A stretch of DNA of 64,000 bases from positions 1,565,308 to 1,629,307 of the forward strand of contig ML133401.1 in NCBI GenBank assembly GCA_003864495.1, read 5' to 3'. The notes under the pieces were generated by a model. That model was not told the origin of the DNA. It made no database searches and worked only from the letters and a program-made list of their open reading frames with translations. This DNA is from Nemopilema nomurai. Lineage: Eukaryota; Cnidaria; Scyphozoa; Rhizostomeae; Rhizostomatidae. The translations under genes were made by a program, and so were the position numbers. Of this stretch, positions 26,101 to 39,500 are shown one piece after another. The number at the start of each line of letters is the position of its first letter. The first letter of the stretch is position 1.

Positions 26101-29100
26101 AAAAACATAAATGCAAAGACTACAAATGACTTAAAATGCACCAAATGACGTAAAGTGTCAACTAGCGTATAGCCAATTAAAAGGTCGAACTTTTGTTCTT
26201 TACAAGTCAAACTCAATCACAAATTTTTTTAACAGCAGTTACAAGTGACTAATCCTGCTAATATCTTATTGAAGCTACTTATCCAGTTTGAATCACAGAT
26301 TATTATCATTAATCACATAGCATTTTGCAGAAACTTTTCTATAACAATACATTCTAGCATTGAAATGGTATTTACCCTGTATAAACATGCCTATCATTAA
26401 GCATTATCTTTATAGCAGAAATAATTATTCATTTATGAAACGAATTCCCATTAGTAGTAGGTACCTCCCAATGTGCCTCTTGGCCTTCTGGTAGCAAAAT
26501 GTACTCCTCCGCTCGCTTCTTTCTAGCCTTTGATGACGTAAGCAATAATGACGTTAGACCTCGGCAGTGACAATTCGAAGCAGAACGAGGCCCCAAAAAT
26601 TGGCCAGAGGCTTACAACCACTTAAAATCAAACATACATGAGTACTCGTATGATTATACCACAAGCATGATGCTATGAATGATTGAATAATAAAACAAAC
26701 ATGTAAAAACTGGGAGGAGCCTCAATCGACAGCCAGTAGCAAGCCACAGAAGTAACAATAGCTGAGAAAGGAACACTTGAGCAAAAGTCATTCCTAGTTG
26801 TTATGTATCTTCAATGGGGTGTCTGCGTTTTCGCATGAGCTGCAAGATAATTTTCTTCCCTTTTGACTAAAACAAGAACATAATGGCACTAGAAATGCCC
26901 TTTTTGAAGAATCTGCCATCATTGTTTGCATTGGTTTCCCTGGTTTAATGATTCTTTTGACAAACAACGCGATCAAAACTGGGGCAGACATGACGTTTCA
27001 GAGAACCAAGGAGCACCCACATTTTTCACGCCAAGCCGGCTCATACCAATCTCCGATGCTTCTAAAATGGCTTGATCAACCCTTTTTCGCAGTGTTTCGC
27101 ATGGTTTATCCGTTCCTACAAAAAAACCATGTACATGGATTAGAGACAAAGCAGAGACAACGTATTATTACAATTGTCTTCAAATTGTCAATCGCCATAG
27201 AAACACCTCTGTGAAGCATTCCACTCAGGCTTACTAGAAGTTTGCTAACAATTACACCCCTATGAGATCAGCAAGCAACCACATTGCTGGATGCTACACC
27301 TTTTAAAACCAGCCGCTTGGCCTAATGTGCTCAATGCTGAATTACCTCTTGTTGAAAGTAGACGGTTATAAATCGGTATCTGGGTTTCACGCATTATAAG
27401 GTCACTAATCAATTGCTGCAAATTGGTCACCAATCAAAGGCAATAATGATTAGACAATTGCATAGTGATTTCAATAAAATAGAGGAAGGCATACCATTTA
27501 GAAACATTTTTACCTTTGCAACTAACACTTAATGATAAATAGAGGGCCTCTGAACAGCTTGTGTGGGATCTAGTTTAAGGGCAGTACGAAAATATATTTC
27601 TATTTGGATGCGGGAAAATCACAATTATATTTGGATTTTAGGAAGCCCTAAGGCGTCTATTCCACTCACTGTAACACAAGAACTGGTGTATGCATGACTT
27701 GTATCCCTGATTCAAGATCTAAGGTTAGACTATGACTAAACCGCGGATCTGAGTAAAGTTCTTTTGCAAGAATAAAGTCTCACCTCCTACGTAGGATGCA
27801 GGATAAACAGTGGGATTCTGGAAAAACGATATATCTGGACAAAGCCTCCTGGAAAATGTTAGAAATGATTTGTAAAGCTTTAATCAACACATCATAAAAC
27901 TGTAATATCTATGAAACATAAGCTGACTTTTAACTTTTTTTTCCTAATAGCATCTTATAGTGGTAAGGACATAACTTAGTAAGCTACTCTTGCACCTTTC
28001 CCTCATTGGCTATTTTGTTCATTAAAATTGGCAATGACTCTTCTTTACTTTTTTCCAGAGCCAGTAGCAGAACATTCTACATTACATTAAACATCCATAA
28101 GTGTTTATAATTTAGAGAAATATGCACACCCTTATGCAATAAATATTCTCTAAAAATGTATTACTACGAAGTAGCGGTGGTACATCAAGCATTTTCGCAG
28201 GTTAACAGGTTGTCAACATCAGTTTCCCGCATTAAACAGACACACGGCTGAAAAGCTGAAATACGGCTTCGTGATAGCGCCAAACCAAAAATATAGTATA
28301 GAAATAGATATATACCGTATTTACAGCTTGAAAGCATATAGGTCCTATTTCGGTTCTGGTTTTGATGTGGAGATTCTGGTTTTGATGTGGATCCCGTTTA
28401 TACCTTTATCAAGCCGAAGTCTGGAGAAAATTTATCAAACTATGGTAATCTAATTTGGATTTCTTTGTATCAAATCAAAAGGATGCTGTTCATAGAAAGT
28501 CACCTGACATCTCTGTCTATCTGTAGAAGCACTTCATTGTCTTTAAAGAAAGTCTGCCATTGGCTTTCAGGGTCTAGATTCAATGGCTGCAGATTGAAGC
28601 AAAGAAAAAAGAAGTCACCCAAAAGAATCTAAGGGAACACATGAAAAATTGCCTAAGTCAATTTAGCTATTAGGTTAATTTTAATTGATAGCATAAAGCT
28701 AGATGCTTTCTGCCTAGAAACACAGAAAAACCATGAGAAAAACCATGATACATGTTACCAAGGAAACAAAAATACTGTTAAAATATTCAGCATGCTCTAA
28801 CAAAGCATTTTATTCTCACAAAAACAAAAACACTTATTATCTGCTATTTGCTTAAATATCTCCAAACACAAAGCAAAAACAACAAAACTGGGAATAATTG
28901 TTTGCTTATCTACTTGTGTCACAAACATAACATGCTTTGAAATATATGTGACCATCACTTGCAATTTTCTGAGTTTATTGAACATAACTGCATAAACAGT
29001 ACAAAATCATGTCTCTGCTTCATATATTAAAAACTTTTAAAAATCATCTCAAATGCTCATCTCAAAGCTATGAGAATGCTTTTTCATAAAATGAATACGC

Positions 29101-30800
29101 TCATATGATGCCCATCAAATGAAAAAAGGTAGAAAACTTTAAATTTGTCAAAATAAATGGTAACAAAATGGGGAAAGAACTTACATGGTCAAAGCTAACA
29201 TCACTATTACTTGACTTGTTTGAAGTAGGTTGGACAATTATATCATTGATATAATTTTGATACTTTGCTCTAAAAGAAATCCTTACTAATGAAAACTTTG
29301 AAATAGGATACCATTGAAAACAAAAGTGTCTACTTGGAAATTATGTATGTCAAAACTTCAAATATGGAAAGAATTGAAAGTCTTTGTTCATAAGCAAATG
29401 ACTGTGTACCTTTCTTTCTCCAAATATGTTTTCCACTTTGATCTGTCAAGTGGCAGATAATTCAACAAGATCTGTAGAGATGAAAAAGGGAAGGATCAAA
29501 ACTACAAGCTTCTACTAATTTCATATTGATTTAAGCATAGAGAAAGGTCTCAATTGAATTTAAAAAATCATGAAACACTCCACCTTCCAGCATAGTGACC
29601 GAAATCCAGCTTTATCTGGTATACCTTTAAAAATTGAAGTAGGATATATTAGCTATAGTGTGTGAATTAAAATCAGAGTGCAACAAAAATCAAAAAAAAT
29701 ATTCTGTTTCAGTGAGAAAGCAAAAAATCAAGACACAATGAAAAAGATGAGAGCAAATGCTTTGCAGTACAAAACTTCACAAAAGCAAAAAAAGCAGAAT
29801 TAGTACTTTAAGTATGCAAAAACTAGTTCTGCTTTTTCTAGCTATTGAAAAAGATGAAGCTTATAAAAACATACCCTCAAAACAAATTTCCCTTAGGTGC
29901 TTCAGATCAATCTTTGGTGTTAATAGAACAGTATTTAGCAGTGCAACTCTGTAAAGAAAGAAAAAATGTACATACATTAAAGAGTCAACTTGATCTATTT
30001 TTGTTTCCTTTACACACTAACTCATTCTGATTGAAAAATCTTATAAAAAGATAATCTGAATTGATGTATATAGGCATTCCTAAGAAGCATGTGTGGCCCT
30101 TTTTCAGGCACTTATATTCTACTCCATTACCAAGCTTTCTGTCATGAGTCAAAGATTTGCATCTGGCAGAAGATGGCAATCAGTGTTGTCGAGGTCTGTT
30201 ACTGATGAAAATATGACGTCGTATAGTCTTCTGAGAAAAACAAATTAGAGATTTCAAGTAAGGAAAGATCACAAAACAAGGAAATGAATGCGAAACGAAA
30301 ATAGACACCAGTGCACTAGATACATATTTCTTAGTTACTTGAGTGTTGTGCGAAAACAGTTAATTCGCATATTCGAAATGTTTCGTCATAAAGTGAATTT
30401 GTTCCATGGAAAGTAAGTACAAAGACCATTTTGACCATCGTTGTTACAGGACCTTGCTAAACTAAGATTAAATCACCGCTGATTGGGTAAATATATATTT
30501 TGCCTGTACAGTGGCATTAACTGTGAACATGTTAAAATAGAAACACAAATTACGAAGTAATTGCAATCTTCGTTCAGGTGAAGTTTTGCACCATATACTT
30601 CAGTTTACATTTTCGCGACAAACAGACGCATGCATTTGCAGCAACAACACCGGTCAAAAATCAAGCATCAGCCTCTTTCATTACCAAGTTACTAGCTCTT
30701 TTCAGTTAAACTTCGAAAAACGTTGGGAAAATGCTTTACCTCTCTTGAAACCGTCCGGCCATCGTCGAAGGTCTGTCCCTTTAGTTGTCACTTGTGACAT
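23173..30800 (-). CDS. TBC1D13: TBC1D13, TBC-domain Rab GTPase-activating protein
   Basis: Eighteen exons, right to left: 30740-30800, 30203-30230, 29875-29948, 29584-29624, 29410-29471, 29185-29269, 28504-28586, 27784-27848, 27047-27115, 26465-26559, 25987-26046, 25764-25830, 25134-25232, 24702-24766, 24507-24585, 24105-24186, 23666-23723 and 23173-23319. They join in phase to 439 residues; human TBC1D13 is 400. Landmarks are GIPDKAGFRSLCWK opening the TBC domain, QIDRDVRRLCPDISFF with the IxxDxxR arginine finger, LFIYAKLNPGVGYVQ then GMNEIMGP with the catalytic YxQ glutamine, IKPQFFAFRWITLLLSQEF and DVIRLWDSLF. Both catalytic fingers are intact, so GAP activity is expected; the mammalian protein acts on Rab35. 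The first two exons are the weakest part: I chose the ATG at 30800 because it is in frame, but the 28-nt exon 2 rests on splice sites only. The C-terminus has a basic tail absent from human. Confidence 0.92.
25413..25650. repeat. Degenerate minisatellite, about 20-25 bp unit
   Basis: Within a TBC1D13 intron, variants of the words ATCAAAATCACAGATAGA and GATTAAAATCACAGATGG recur roughly every 20-25 bases for about 240 bases. Units differ by substitutions and small length changes, so the array is old or evolving fast. It ends shortly before a perfect 12-bp hairpin at 25695-25729. Confidence 0.75.
25695..25729. repeat. Perfect 12-bp inverted repeat with 11-nt loop
   Basis: GATATCAATCAC at 25695-25706 is exactly mirrored by GTGATTGATATC at 25718-25729. 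It lies in the TBC1D13 intron between exons 25764-25830 and 25134-25232, only about 35 bases from the 5' splice site, and could fold in the pre-mRNA. Confidence 0.8.
28352..28391. repeat. Two-copy 20-bp tandem repeat
   Basis: The word TTCTGGTTTTGATGTGGA occurs twice back to back in the TBC1D13 intron beside exon 28504-28586. It is a simple local duplication. Confidence 0.7.
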
Positions 30801-33529
30801 TGGATGGAAACGCCGAAGGAGCCCCACGCGTCCCCGCAACGTCAATTGCAAGGGAGTTTCAAATTTTCTTGAACACGTAGCCATGGAAAATAAATTACAT
30901 AAATTATTCACCAAATATTGTATTTGCTGAGTCTTTTGCCAATATGATTAATCCGAAGCAAAACTTGATCACTTTCTGATTTTCCATATTCCGAAGAGTT
31001 TCGATGAAAACATGCATTGACAATTCTAAAAAGGGTTCCGCTGTTCTAAGCTTCCCAAAAATCAACTTTCTAGATGGTTGCTGCCCGTTGGAGGTTTTAA
31101 GAAATATCAGATTAAAACCCCGAAAAACATTAAAAACCTGCTCCCCGTGTTCCGCCATACAGAATCTTCCTTGAGTTTCTAATGGCTTGTGAAAGCATTT
31201 ACTTAAAAACTAGGCCACCTTGCTTGCCCATTACGATAATAAAAATCACTAAACCAATGCATCGAGCTCCAAATGACTCAGCATTTCAAAAAAGACTAAA
31301 TCAAGCATTACTGTAGCTGAAACATTAGGCCCTTGGATGAAATGGGCGCAGAAGCCATCAAAAAATGCCATCACCTTCATAGTTCTTGGGTTCAGTTGGT
31401 TATTAGAAGAATATTAGAAACAGTAGGACCTCCACTTGTTAAGATAACCATTTGGGAAACATTGTAGAAAATTGAGTGCAGCCTGACTTTAATCTTCAGT
31501 ATTATTTCTATTCTTTGCTTCTGCTATTTTTCTGTGCTGTTGAACCCTGGCTGCTATAGTGAGGTTGAGGACTGGTTGTGTGACGCTTTTCAGTCTGAAG
31601 ATTGGAAGAAGATGGAAAGTTGTAGGGAGAACGAAGAGGACTCTAGCCGATAAAGAAGAAGCAATTTTGTACCACAATGAATAAAGGAAAAGAAATTCTG
31701 ACGAGACATTGAACTATGAAGAACATTGAGGTGAAATCGTTTTCGTTGCAAATAATTTATGGTATCCTTTCTTATGTTGGTTTTAGATTGGCGTCATTCG
31801 CTATTTACTAAAATCCCCTTATACAGTACTATTATATACTTAAATTAACTATACAGTACTATTCTAGATCCGAATCTTCAGAACTTTATTTGCGATTACC
31901 TATTTTAGGCATGTCTGACCTATTACCCTAAGGAGGGGAATACACCTAGAATTCCTTTCCTTAGGCAAGAAATTTGAGTCTATGCAGGACAATTCTCTAT
32001 AACCATTTTCAAGTAAAGCATTATCCTTTCAACAAAGCATGGAATGTGGTATACGATACACTGCAAGAAATACCAAGCCCAATGATGTAAACATTCTGAG
32101 AATAAGAAGATCGAGATGATTAAGAGATAATCTTACAAACATATGTTTATTGAGAAGAAATCGAGAGATGTGAGCTTGGAGAGGCCTAGAGCATTTGGGG
32201 GTTTCACAGCAAAGAGCGACAAATTTAAAAAACAGTTACCTAGCATTTGTTACAATATGATGGGACATAATGTCGTAGAACTTTGGCGGACATAACTATA
32301 GTGTGACAAAAATTTCACGGAACCTTGAGGTTTTTGAAGAGAACAAGAGAGGTTTTAATCTCGTTCCAATAAACTAAAAACTGTCAGCTGACAACAAAAA
32401 AGTACATGGTATTGAGTTTGCAGTAAAAATTAATTAAAATTTTTACAGACTACAGGATGCATTTACGAATGAACATCATGTTCAAATTCTTTAAAAGTTC
32501 AACGAGCATAAAAAAATACTAAAGAAGAAATGACAGTGGCTTCTTAAAACATGACATGACAAATTTGAGTATTCCTCTCTTCGCTTCAATGTGGGAGTAC
32601 GACTTTTGGCGCGGGTATCAATGCTTATATTCCTAATTGAAAAAGATACCCATAAAGGCTATTGGGGACTTGGGATGTAAGCTTCTGCACCACACTGTCA
32701 AGGAAGAAAAAGACTTAAAACCGTCTAAAGTCTTATCACATTTGCTCACAAAAACCCAAACATCTATCTTTATCACGGGTATTTTATATTCATCAGTTCT
32801 AAAAAGAAATCAAAAATCAAAAAATATGTCTACAAAACTACGAAAATAAAATAATTAGGGAATAAAAGATCTTGGGAAGTGTGTCATTGATAATCAAAGC
32901 AAAATTAGCATATACATCTGATTTACGCTTAAAAAAATATTTTTATATATATTCGTCTCAAAACAAAATTGACAGAGATGGCTAGGGGTATTTACAAATA
33001 AAATACAGCACTATCGTGTGTCTATAAGGACTCGTAGGGTGGCTATCTGTTGCTTTCCGGCTTGAAGAAATCAAACAAATGGCCAAAAGTGCTTGGCAAA
33101 AGCCGAGACTGGCGGGAGTCGAGTGAAAACGTCGCAGTTATACCTCACGGAAAAGCATGTGATCCGTTAATTAATAGAAAGAGCTGCAACTTTTGGGGGG
33201 GGGGGGGGGGGTAAAAGGAATTGTGGGAGGGAGTGTAACGAACACCGTGGAAGGAGTAATAAGGGGCGAGATCGTATAGTTTGTGACAAATTAACAGCCC
33301 CAATGCAATGCAACGCATCTGAAGAATACTGATTCTCTGGCATTATCAGCGCTTTTGGTTCGTAGAGGTAGGTAAAATCCCAGGGATCTCTTGGAGAGCA
33401 GCTATATCGCATCTATTCGTGACGTAGCTAGTTCCCAGGCCCAGCATTCCTACTTCGGGGCACTTTTGTTGATAAATCTTGCAACAGTCACTGTTAAACA
33501 TGAAGGTCACACCTTGCATGTTGCTGCAG
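30801..33529. other. Spacer between the TBC1D13 start and the ninein stop
   Basis: This 2.7-kb spacer contains the TBC1D13 promoter and the ninein 3' UTR, both on the - strand. It includes the repeated word TATACAGTACTATT near 31823 and 31850 and a run of 17 G at about 33195-33211. An 84-codon - strand open frame at 30904-31158 has no recognisable domain and no splice partner, so I do not call it a gene. Confidence 0.4.
33195..33211. repeat. Poly-G run of 17
   Basis: A homopolymer of G on the + strand lies downstream of the ninein stop, so it would be poly-C in that transcript's 3' region. It is a likely spot for length polymorphism or sequencing error. Confidence 0.85.
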
Positions 33530-36500
33530 TCAAGAGAGAGAATGTGCTCCACAAAGCTTCGAAATCACTCTTTGCAGTGCCTTTTTTTGCTCTACTAGCT
33601 GCCGGAGTTGTTTTTCAGTCTTCCGGTGAGACATATCGGCCTCATGTAGTTGCTTAGTGAGGCCAGCGTTTTCGATGTACAGCTCCTGCACAAGATTGTC
33701 GGATCGCGTTGATTTGATGTCCATTTGATGTTTCTGTGAGTACAAAAAAACTGATCATTACCATTCTGCACTGCACTGGATGAATAAGAATAAGAAAGAC
33801 AAAGAGTGAAAAAAAGATACGATGATCGATGCTAAACATTAAAATATTCGTTCCCAAAAACGTATCCTCGCATCTTATTCGACCAAAGAAAATTCTCCCG
33901 GTACCCATTTTCCTTTACCAAATACTGGAGATGGTGAAATACGCAAATACCTTACCTCTTTGTTGAATTTCCCATTATTTTCGTGCAGCGATTCCTTCGC
34001 CTCTCTGAGCTGGTTTTCCAAATTCTTCTTTGCTTGTCTTATCTCCTCCATCTGAATATCCCATCCTTTTTCGCGGTTCTCCAAATCCTTTATATAACGG
34101 GACTTTTCTTCCAGCTGTAACGTAAACATTCAACATCAAGGTGAACTTTATCGGGGTTCTACTATCAATAAGATAAAAGAAACATTGAAGCCTAACGAAT
34201 TCATGATAATAAACACCAAGGTATCAGGTTTGCGGTGGAAGAAATGAGATGAGCTAATGAAATTGGAAACGAGGCAGCCATTGTAGAGCATCAGATCGAG
34301 CTTTCGACAAATCGATGCACAAATTCTCTCGGTGAAACACAACGAGTAAAAAGTCCATAACGAGACTACGCCTCTGACAAAGCTTGATTCGAAAGGCCCT
34401 GACCTTCTTGTTTAAAGTCATGACTTCGGCCTTTGCGTCGTTGAATACTTTTGCCTTCAGAGCTTGGTCTCTCTCGCTCGCAACAGTCGCGCGGTTCAGC
34501 TGCTCTCTGATTTCTTGGATCTCACGCAAGTATCTCGACTTATCAGTAGTTGCTGCTGTTGTTGTCATGTTCAGCTAAAACAAGACTTATCACAATCAAA
34601 CACAATCAAACACAATCAAACACAATCAAACACAAATCAACACAATCAAATAAAACTGCTCCGGTGCACCAATGGCACAAGTTTCAAATGTCTGCAACAT
34701 TTTTAGTTATCTGTCAATCTGGCTATCAGATGGGGATCCAGAACTACATAAATTAAACTACACAGTCTAGCTTCACCTGAAAGTGAAATCTCCAGTACTA
34801 AGTAGTTAAAGTGCAACTACATGGATGTTGTTAATACCCTTCGCAAATATTGAGTGGATGGGAGAAGCAAATCATACACAAAAGCACTCTTGAAGTTGGG
34901 CTTCAAATATTCAAAATCAATACACTGAGCACAACAATTTCCGTAGAAAGAATAGATGTTTCCGTGACAGCAATGGCAACCGGCCTCTAAAGAGACTGAA
35001 AAGAAGATACTTTTCAAACAAGACCATTTGGACAGATTAATTGACACACACACAATGGCTGGCTGTAACGAGATTAGGCTGTAAATGTGGGTGCAAGAGC
35101 CGAGGGGAAGGACATAGGAAGCATTTGCCTCCACTTTCAGTAAATGGCTCTGATGCACTGCAATCGGAGGACCTCTCAAAATCAGTATTCGCCGAATTGA
35201 TAAACACATTGAAAATACACAAGACGCATTTGGATGCCACAGATGATGCCATGCAATGTTTTTGGTAGAAATTAAAGGAGCTCACCCTTTCCCTTTGGGC
35301 TTCTAGTTCCTTTCTGTGGATGTTTTCCATGTTGTCCAACTTGTCCTGCAAGTGCTTGACATCAGAATCCATTCTTGAGCAGGATATGTCCTTTTCTTGC
35401 AGCTCAGCCTCCAAGCTCCTGTTGCGCGACTCTAACTGCCGCGCAGTGGTCTCTAGGCTCCTCAAATCATATTGCAGCTAAAATTAAAATAAAGAACACA
35501 AATAAATGGGCGATTAAAATATTACAACAGGACAGGCAAAAGCAGCATGGCAATGGGAAATCCTGCATGAAAAGACCAAGTCTGTTTTGCAGGCAAATAA
35601 ATATGAGGATTTTTATCATTTCAAGCGACATAACAACGGGAGAGTTGTAAAGTGCAGCCTTTTTCATTTCCAATTGTGTTAAAAAAAATATTTTTCAATA
35701 ACCCACTTCCAAACTAATTTTCATAACATTATTCTTAATGACGCCCTCCAATTCCAGGGCGAAGGAGGTACATGGTACATACAACTCGCGCCCTTATATG
35801 AAATTGATACGATATGAGCATTCGATGGCAAGCTGAAACTTTGCAATAGATGCATTACCCTCTCCAATTCGGACAGCTCCCTTTGGCATTCCACAATCTG
35901 CTTTTGCAGTTTGGCATTTTCACCTCTCGTGCTCAGCACTTCGGTCTCGACTTTTTTCAGGCTCATCAGCTGTGTTTGCAAGCGGTTCCTCTCTGCTTCG
36001 GTTTTGTACAAATGCTCCTGTTGATCTGTAATCTCCTTAACGCTGTTCTCCAAAATTGTCGTCTTTTCATGGTTCAACTCTTGGTTTTGCCTCTCCAAAC
36101 TTTCCTTCTTCCTCTTCATAATTTGCATTTCCGATTCCAGCGAGCCTATCCTCGCTTGCATAGCCGACTTCTCCTTTTTAAATTCTCCTATTTCGCTTGC
36201 CTCTTGTAGCTGACTCAACTGCTTCAACTCCAAGCTCTGCACTTTAGTCTCCAATTCCTTCTTCTGTTCCTTCAAAGAATTCAGTTCATTTTCCAAATGT
36301 TCCACAGTTTTTTCCAACAACTGTGTTTCCCTGCCCATCTTCGAATTCAACTCATTTTCAGTTTTTGTCCTTAGCACCTCCAATTCCTTCTTGTGATCAA
36401 GCTCCATTTTCTCTTTCTGTTTAGTAAACCGCAAAGACAACTCTCCCTTCCCTTTGTGCATGCTTTCTTCAAGCTCCGCTTTCTCCGTGTCAAAGTTCTC

Positions 36501-39500
36501 TTCCATTTCTGCCTTTTCCACTTGCCAACTCAATTCCAATTCCGCTTTCTCTCTCGCAAAACTCTCCAACAACTCTTCTTTTTCCACCTCGTGTTTTCTC
36601 TCCAAGTCATTCACCTGGGCCTCGATCATACCCTCAAAGTCACTCTTCATCTGCTCCTTCAAGACGTCCTCCCGCTCTTCGAATGCCTTTTGCAACTCCA
36701 CTATTTCCGCCTTGTATCGCTCCTCCACACTATCTTTCTCAACGTAGAGCTGCTCTTCCACCTTAGCCTTTTCCTCCAAAAACCCAATCTCCATTTCTGA
36801 CTTCACTTTTTGGATCTCTTTCTCAAAGTTCACTTTAGCCTGCTTCAATTCCTGGCTCAACTTCCTGTTTCGCTCATTTAGGCCCTTTTCAATGTCAATC
36901 TTTTCTTGCAGTCCTTGCTTCCTCAAATCCGATACTTTAACGGCCATTTCGTGTTCATGTTCAGCCTCGATATTATCTCGTAATTCTTTCCTCTCTCGTG
37001 CAAACTTCTGCTCCATGTCCTTCTTCTCCCTCTTATGTTCATCTTTTAAACTCGCAATTTCCTTTGAATAATGCTTCTCAGAATCAAGCAGCTGTTGGTT
37101 AAACGATTTTCTCAATTCATTTATCTCCCTTTTGTGCGTCTTCATGAGCCCAGCTTTCTCATCTTCATAATCAGCAGCCATGTTTTCCTTTTCATTGCTC
37201 CACTTTCTCTCCAATTCATTGATATCACCTTCGTACTTATTTGCTAGTTCTTCCTTCAACAGCTCAATCTCTTTCTTCGATCGCTCAAGATCTCGGTTTG
37301 CACTCGAGTACTTCTGCTCCAGCTCTGACGTGTTAATTCGGTATTTCTGCTCCAGCTCTGCTATTTCATTCATAAAACGCAGCTCTATCTCAGATTTCTC
37401 TCTTTCAAAAGCCCCCTTTTCTAGCTTCCATTTTCGCTCCAAATCAGTAACACTGTCATTGTGCTTTTGTGACAACTCTTCCTCCATCACCCTTAACTGC
37501 CCTCTGACATCTTCATTTTCTCTGAAAGAAACCGATAACTTCTGCTCCAGCTCCAAAATCCGTGATCTGAAACTTTGTTCAATTTCAGTTCTTTCGTTCA
37601 AAAAACCCATTTGCAACTCCGCCTTTTCAGCCTCTAAGGTGCTTATCTCGTTTCTCCATTTCCTTTCAACTTCATAACCATTATTCTGCTGCCTCTTCGC
37701 CAATTCTGCTTTGAGCCTTTCAATCTCTTCTTCGGCCCGTTGCAATTCCACCCTGCTTACATCAAGCTGCCCCTCCAACTCGGCAGCCTTCATTCTAAAC
37801 TGTTGCTCCATCTCTGCCTTTTCGTTAACATACTTCAACTCCATCTCGGCTTTATCCGTCTCTAGAATGACAATGTTCTCTTTGAGCTTGGTGATCTTCG
37901 ACTTGTACTTCAAATCCGATTCTTCCTTCTCCTGCTTGAAAATGTTCTCCAGTTTCCTTTTCTCTGTCTTTTTAAGCTCTGCTCGCTCGGCTTTATCCGT
38001 GTCAGACTGACTCTGAAACTCTTCCTTTTCTCTCAAAAACCCAGAAATAATCGCATCCTTCTCCGCCGAATAATTCTCCTCCATGTTGGTTATCCTCACT
38101 TCGTACTCATCTATGAGCACCTTTTTCTCCAAATCAAGCTTGCTCTGCAGCTCGGCTATCTCCTCCGCCTTTTCCTCTTCAAACCTGACAAGATCTCGCT
38201 CATACTTCAACCGTGCTTCTCCAACGTCGCCTTCCAACATCTTCTGTGTGCTCTCTAAATCATCTCGTAGGCGCCCGATAATGGCTTCCTGATCGCGAAT
38301 CTTCTGTTTGAATTCTTGCGACCCTGAAAGAAAAACACATTTTCAAGCTGTTGGCCGTAATTTAAAAAAACTCTTGAGCCTGTCGCCTCTTGAGCACTAC
38401 ATCAATGTTGATCAGAGTTCGCAAACATTTCTCACACTTCAACATTTATAAATTTTCTGCACAAGTAACCCAGTAATCACTAACACTTTCATTCTATCCA
38501 TGTCTTCCTTCATTATTTTCCTTGTAAAGGTATTTTGAAAAATGCCTTTTGGGGTCTTTTAGCTTTGAACTGCAAGAGCTGTATATGCACTTCAGGAGGC
38601 AAAACAAGTGCTGTTGCCTTCCTTCTTTGGTGCAAGTAATCAAACATCGAAAAGAAGGACAGCTCCTTGAGTACACTTGTTCTTTGAGCGTTGAGCACAT
38701 TACATGTTTTGAAATGCAAGCCTTCATTGCGTAAGTGATTCTCAAAAGAAAATCTTGTAGGAAGCCCTACAAAAACTGCCTTACCTTCATCATCATCCTC
38801 CACCAACTGCATGTCAACATCTTCTTCCTCTGTCGTTTCGCCATCTTCATTTCTCTTAATGATAACAGGCTTCGTGTAATCCGAAAGATAAGAGCCAACT
38901 TTGCTGACCTTTGGACTCTCCTTGTTACGATGACCTTTCCCCTTTGACCTCTCACTAACACTGTCATCCTCTGCTTTGCTGTGAGTGTGTCTTCGCCTGT
39001 GTTTCTTCTTTCCCATTGTGTTCAGTTGTGCCTTGAGGTTTTCCAGCTGAACATGTAGCTCGTCATTCTCATCGCGAAGTTCCTAAAAAGAAGCAAAGAT
39101 GTTTAGGTATGTTTAGGTAGACAAGAAAGCTTTGCCTTTACATCGTGGAAACAAAGCTCTCTTTTTTAATTCAGTCACGCCGAGGTTAGGTAATGTCAAA
39201 TATGCAATGACAAATCACAACAGCAAGCCTTTCTGAAAACGAAAGAGCGATAATAAACAACAATGGAGAGCTGATTTTCAAAGAATTTTGCCAATGCACT
39301 TCCACACAACTTGAACACAAGAAAATAACTTTGCGACTAAAAGCGGCAAAATAAAATTCTTTCACCAAATACCAAACTTTTCGAAAATAAAGATCTTATT
39401 AAATCAATGAATCTTAATACCTAACGCTTCTCCAAATTACTAGTAAACAAGTGAAATAAATGAACACGAAATACAACAGTGTTATCTGGGTATATTCTAA

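Noticed and set aside
30740..30770. Alternative TBC1D13 start MAGRFQE in another frame of exon 1
   Set aside because: That frame continues into exon 2 but cannot rejoin the conserved exon 29875-29948 in phase. The frame of the ATG at 30800 does.
30904..31158. 84-codon - strand frame starting MAEHGEQVF upstream of TBC1D13
   Set aside because: It has no splice path in phase to TBC1D13 exon 30740-30800, no recognised domain, and its length is not remarkable for this composition.
35850..38292. Long + strand open frames (up to 165 codons) opposite the ninein coiled-coil exon
   Set aside because: They are antisense shadows: the Glu/Lys-rich codons of the coiled coil avoid stops on the other strand. 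Translations are low-complexity Ser/Phe/Leu with no domain.
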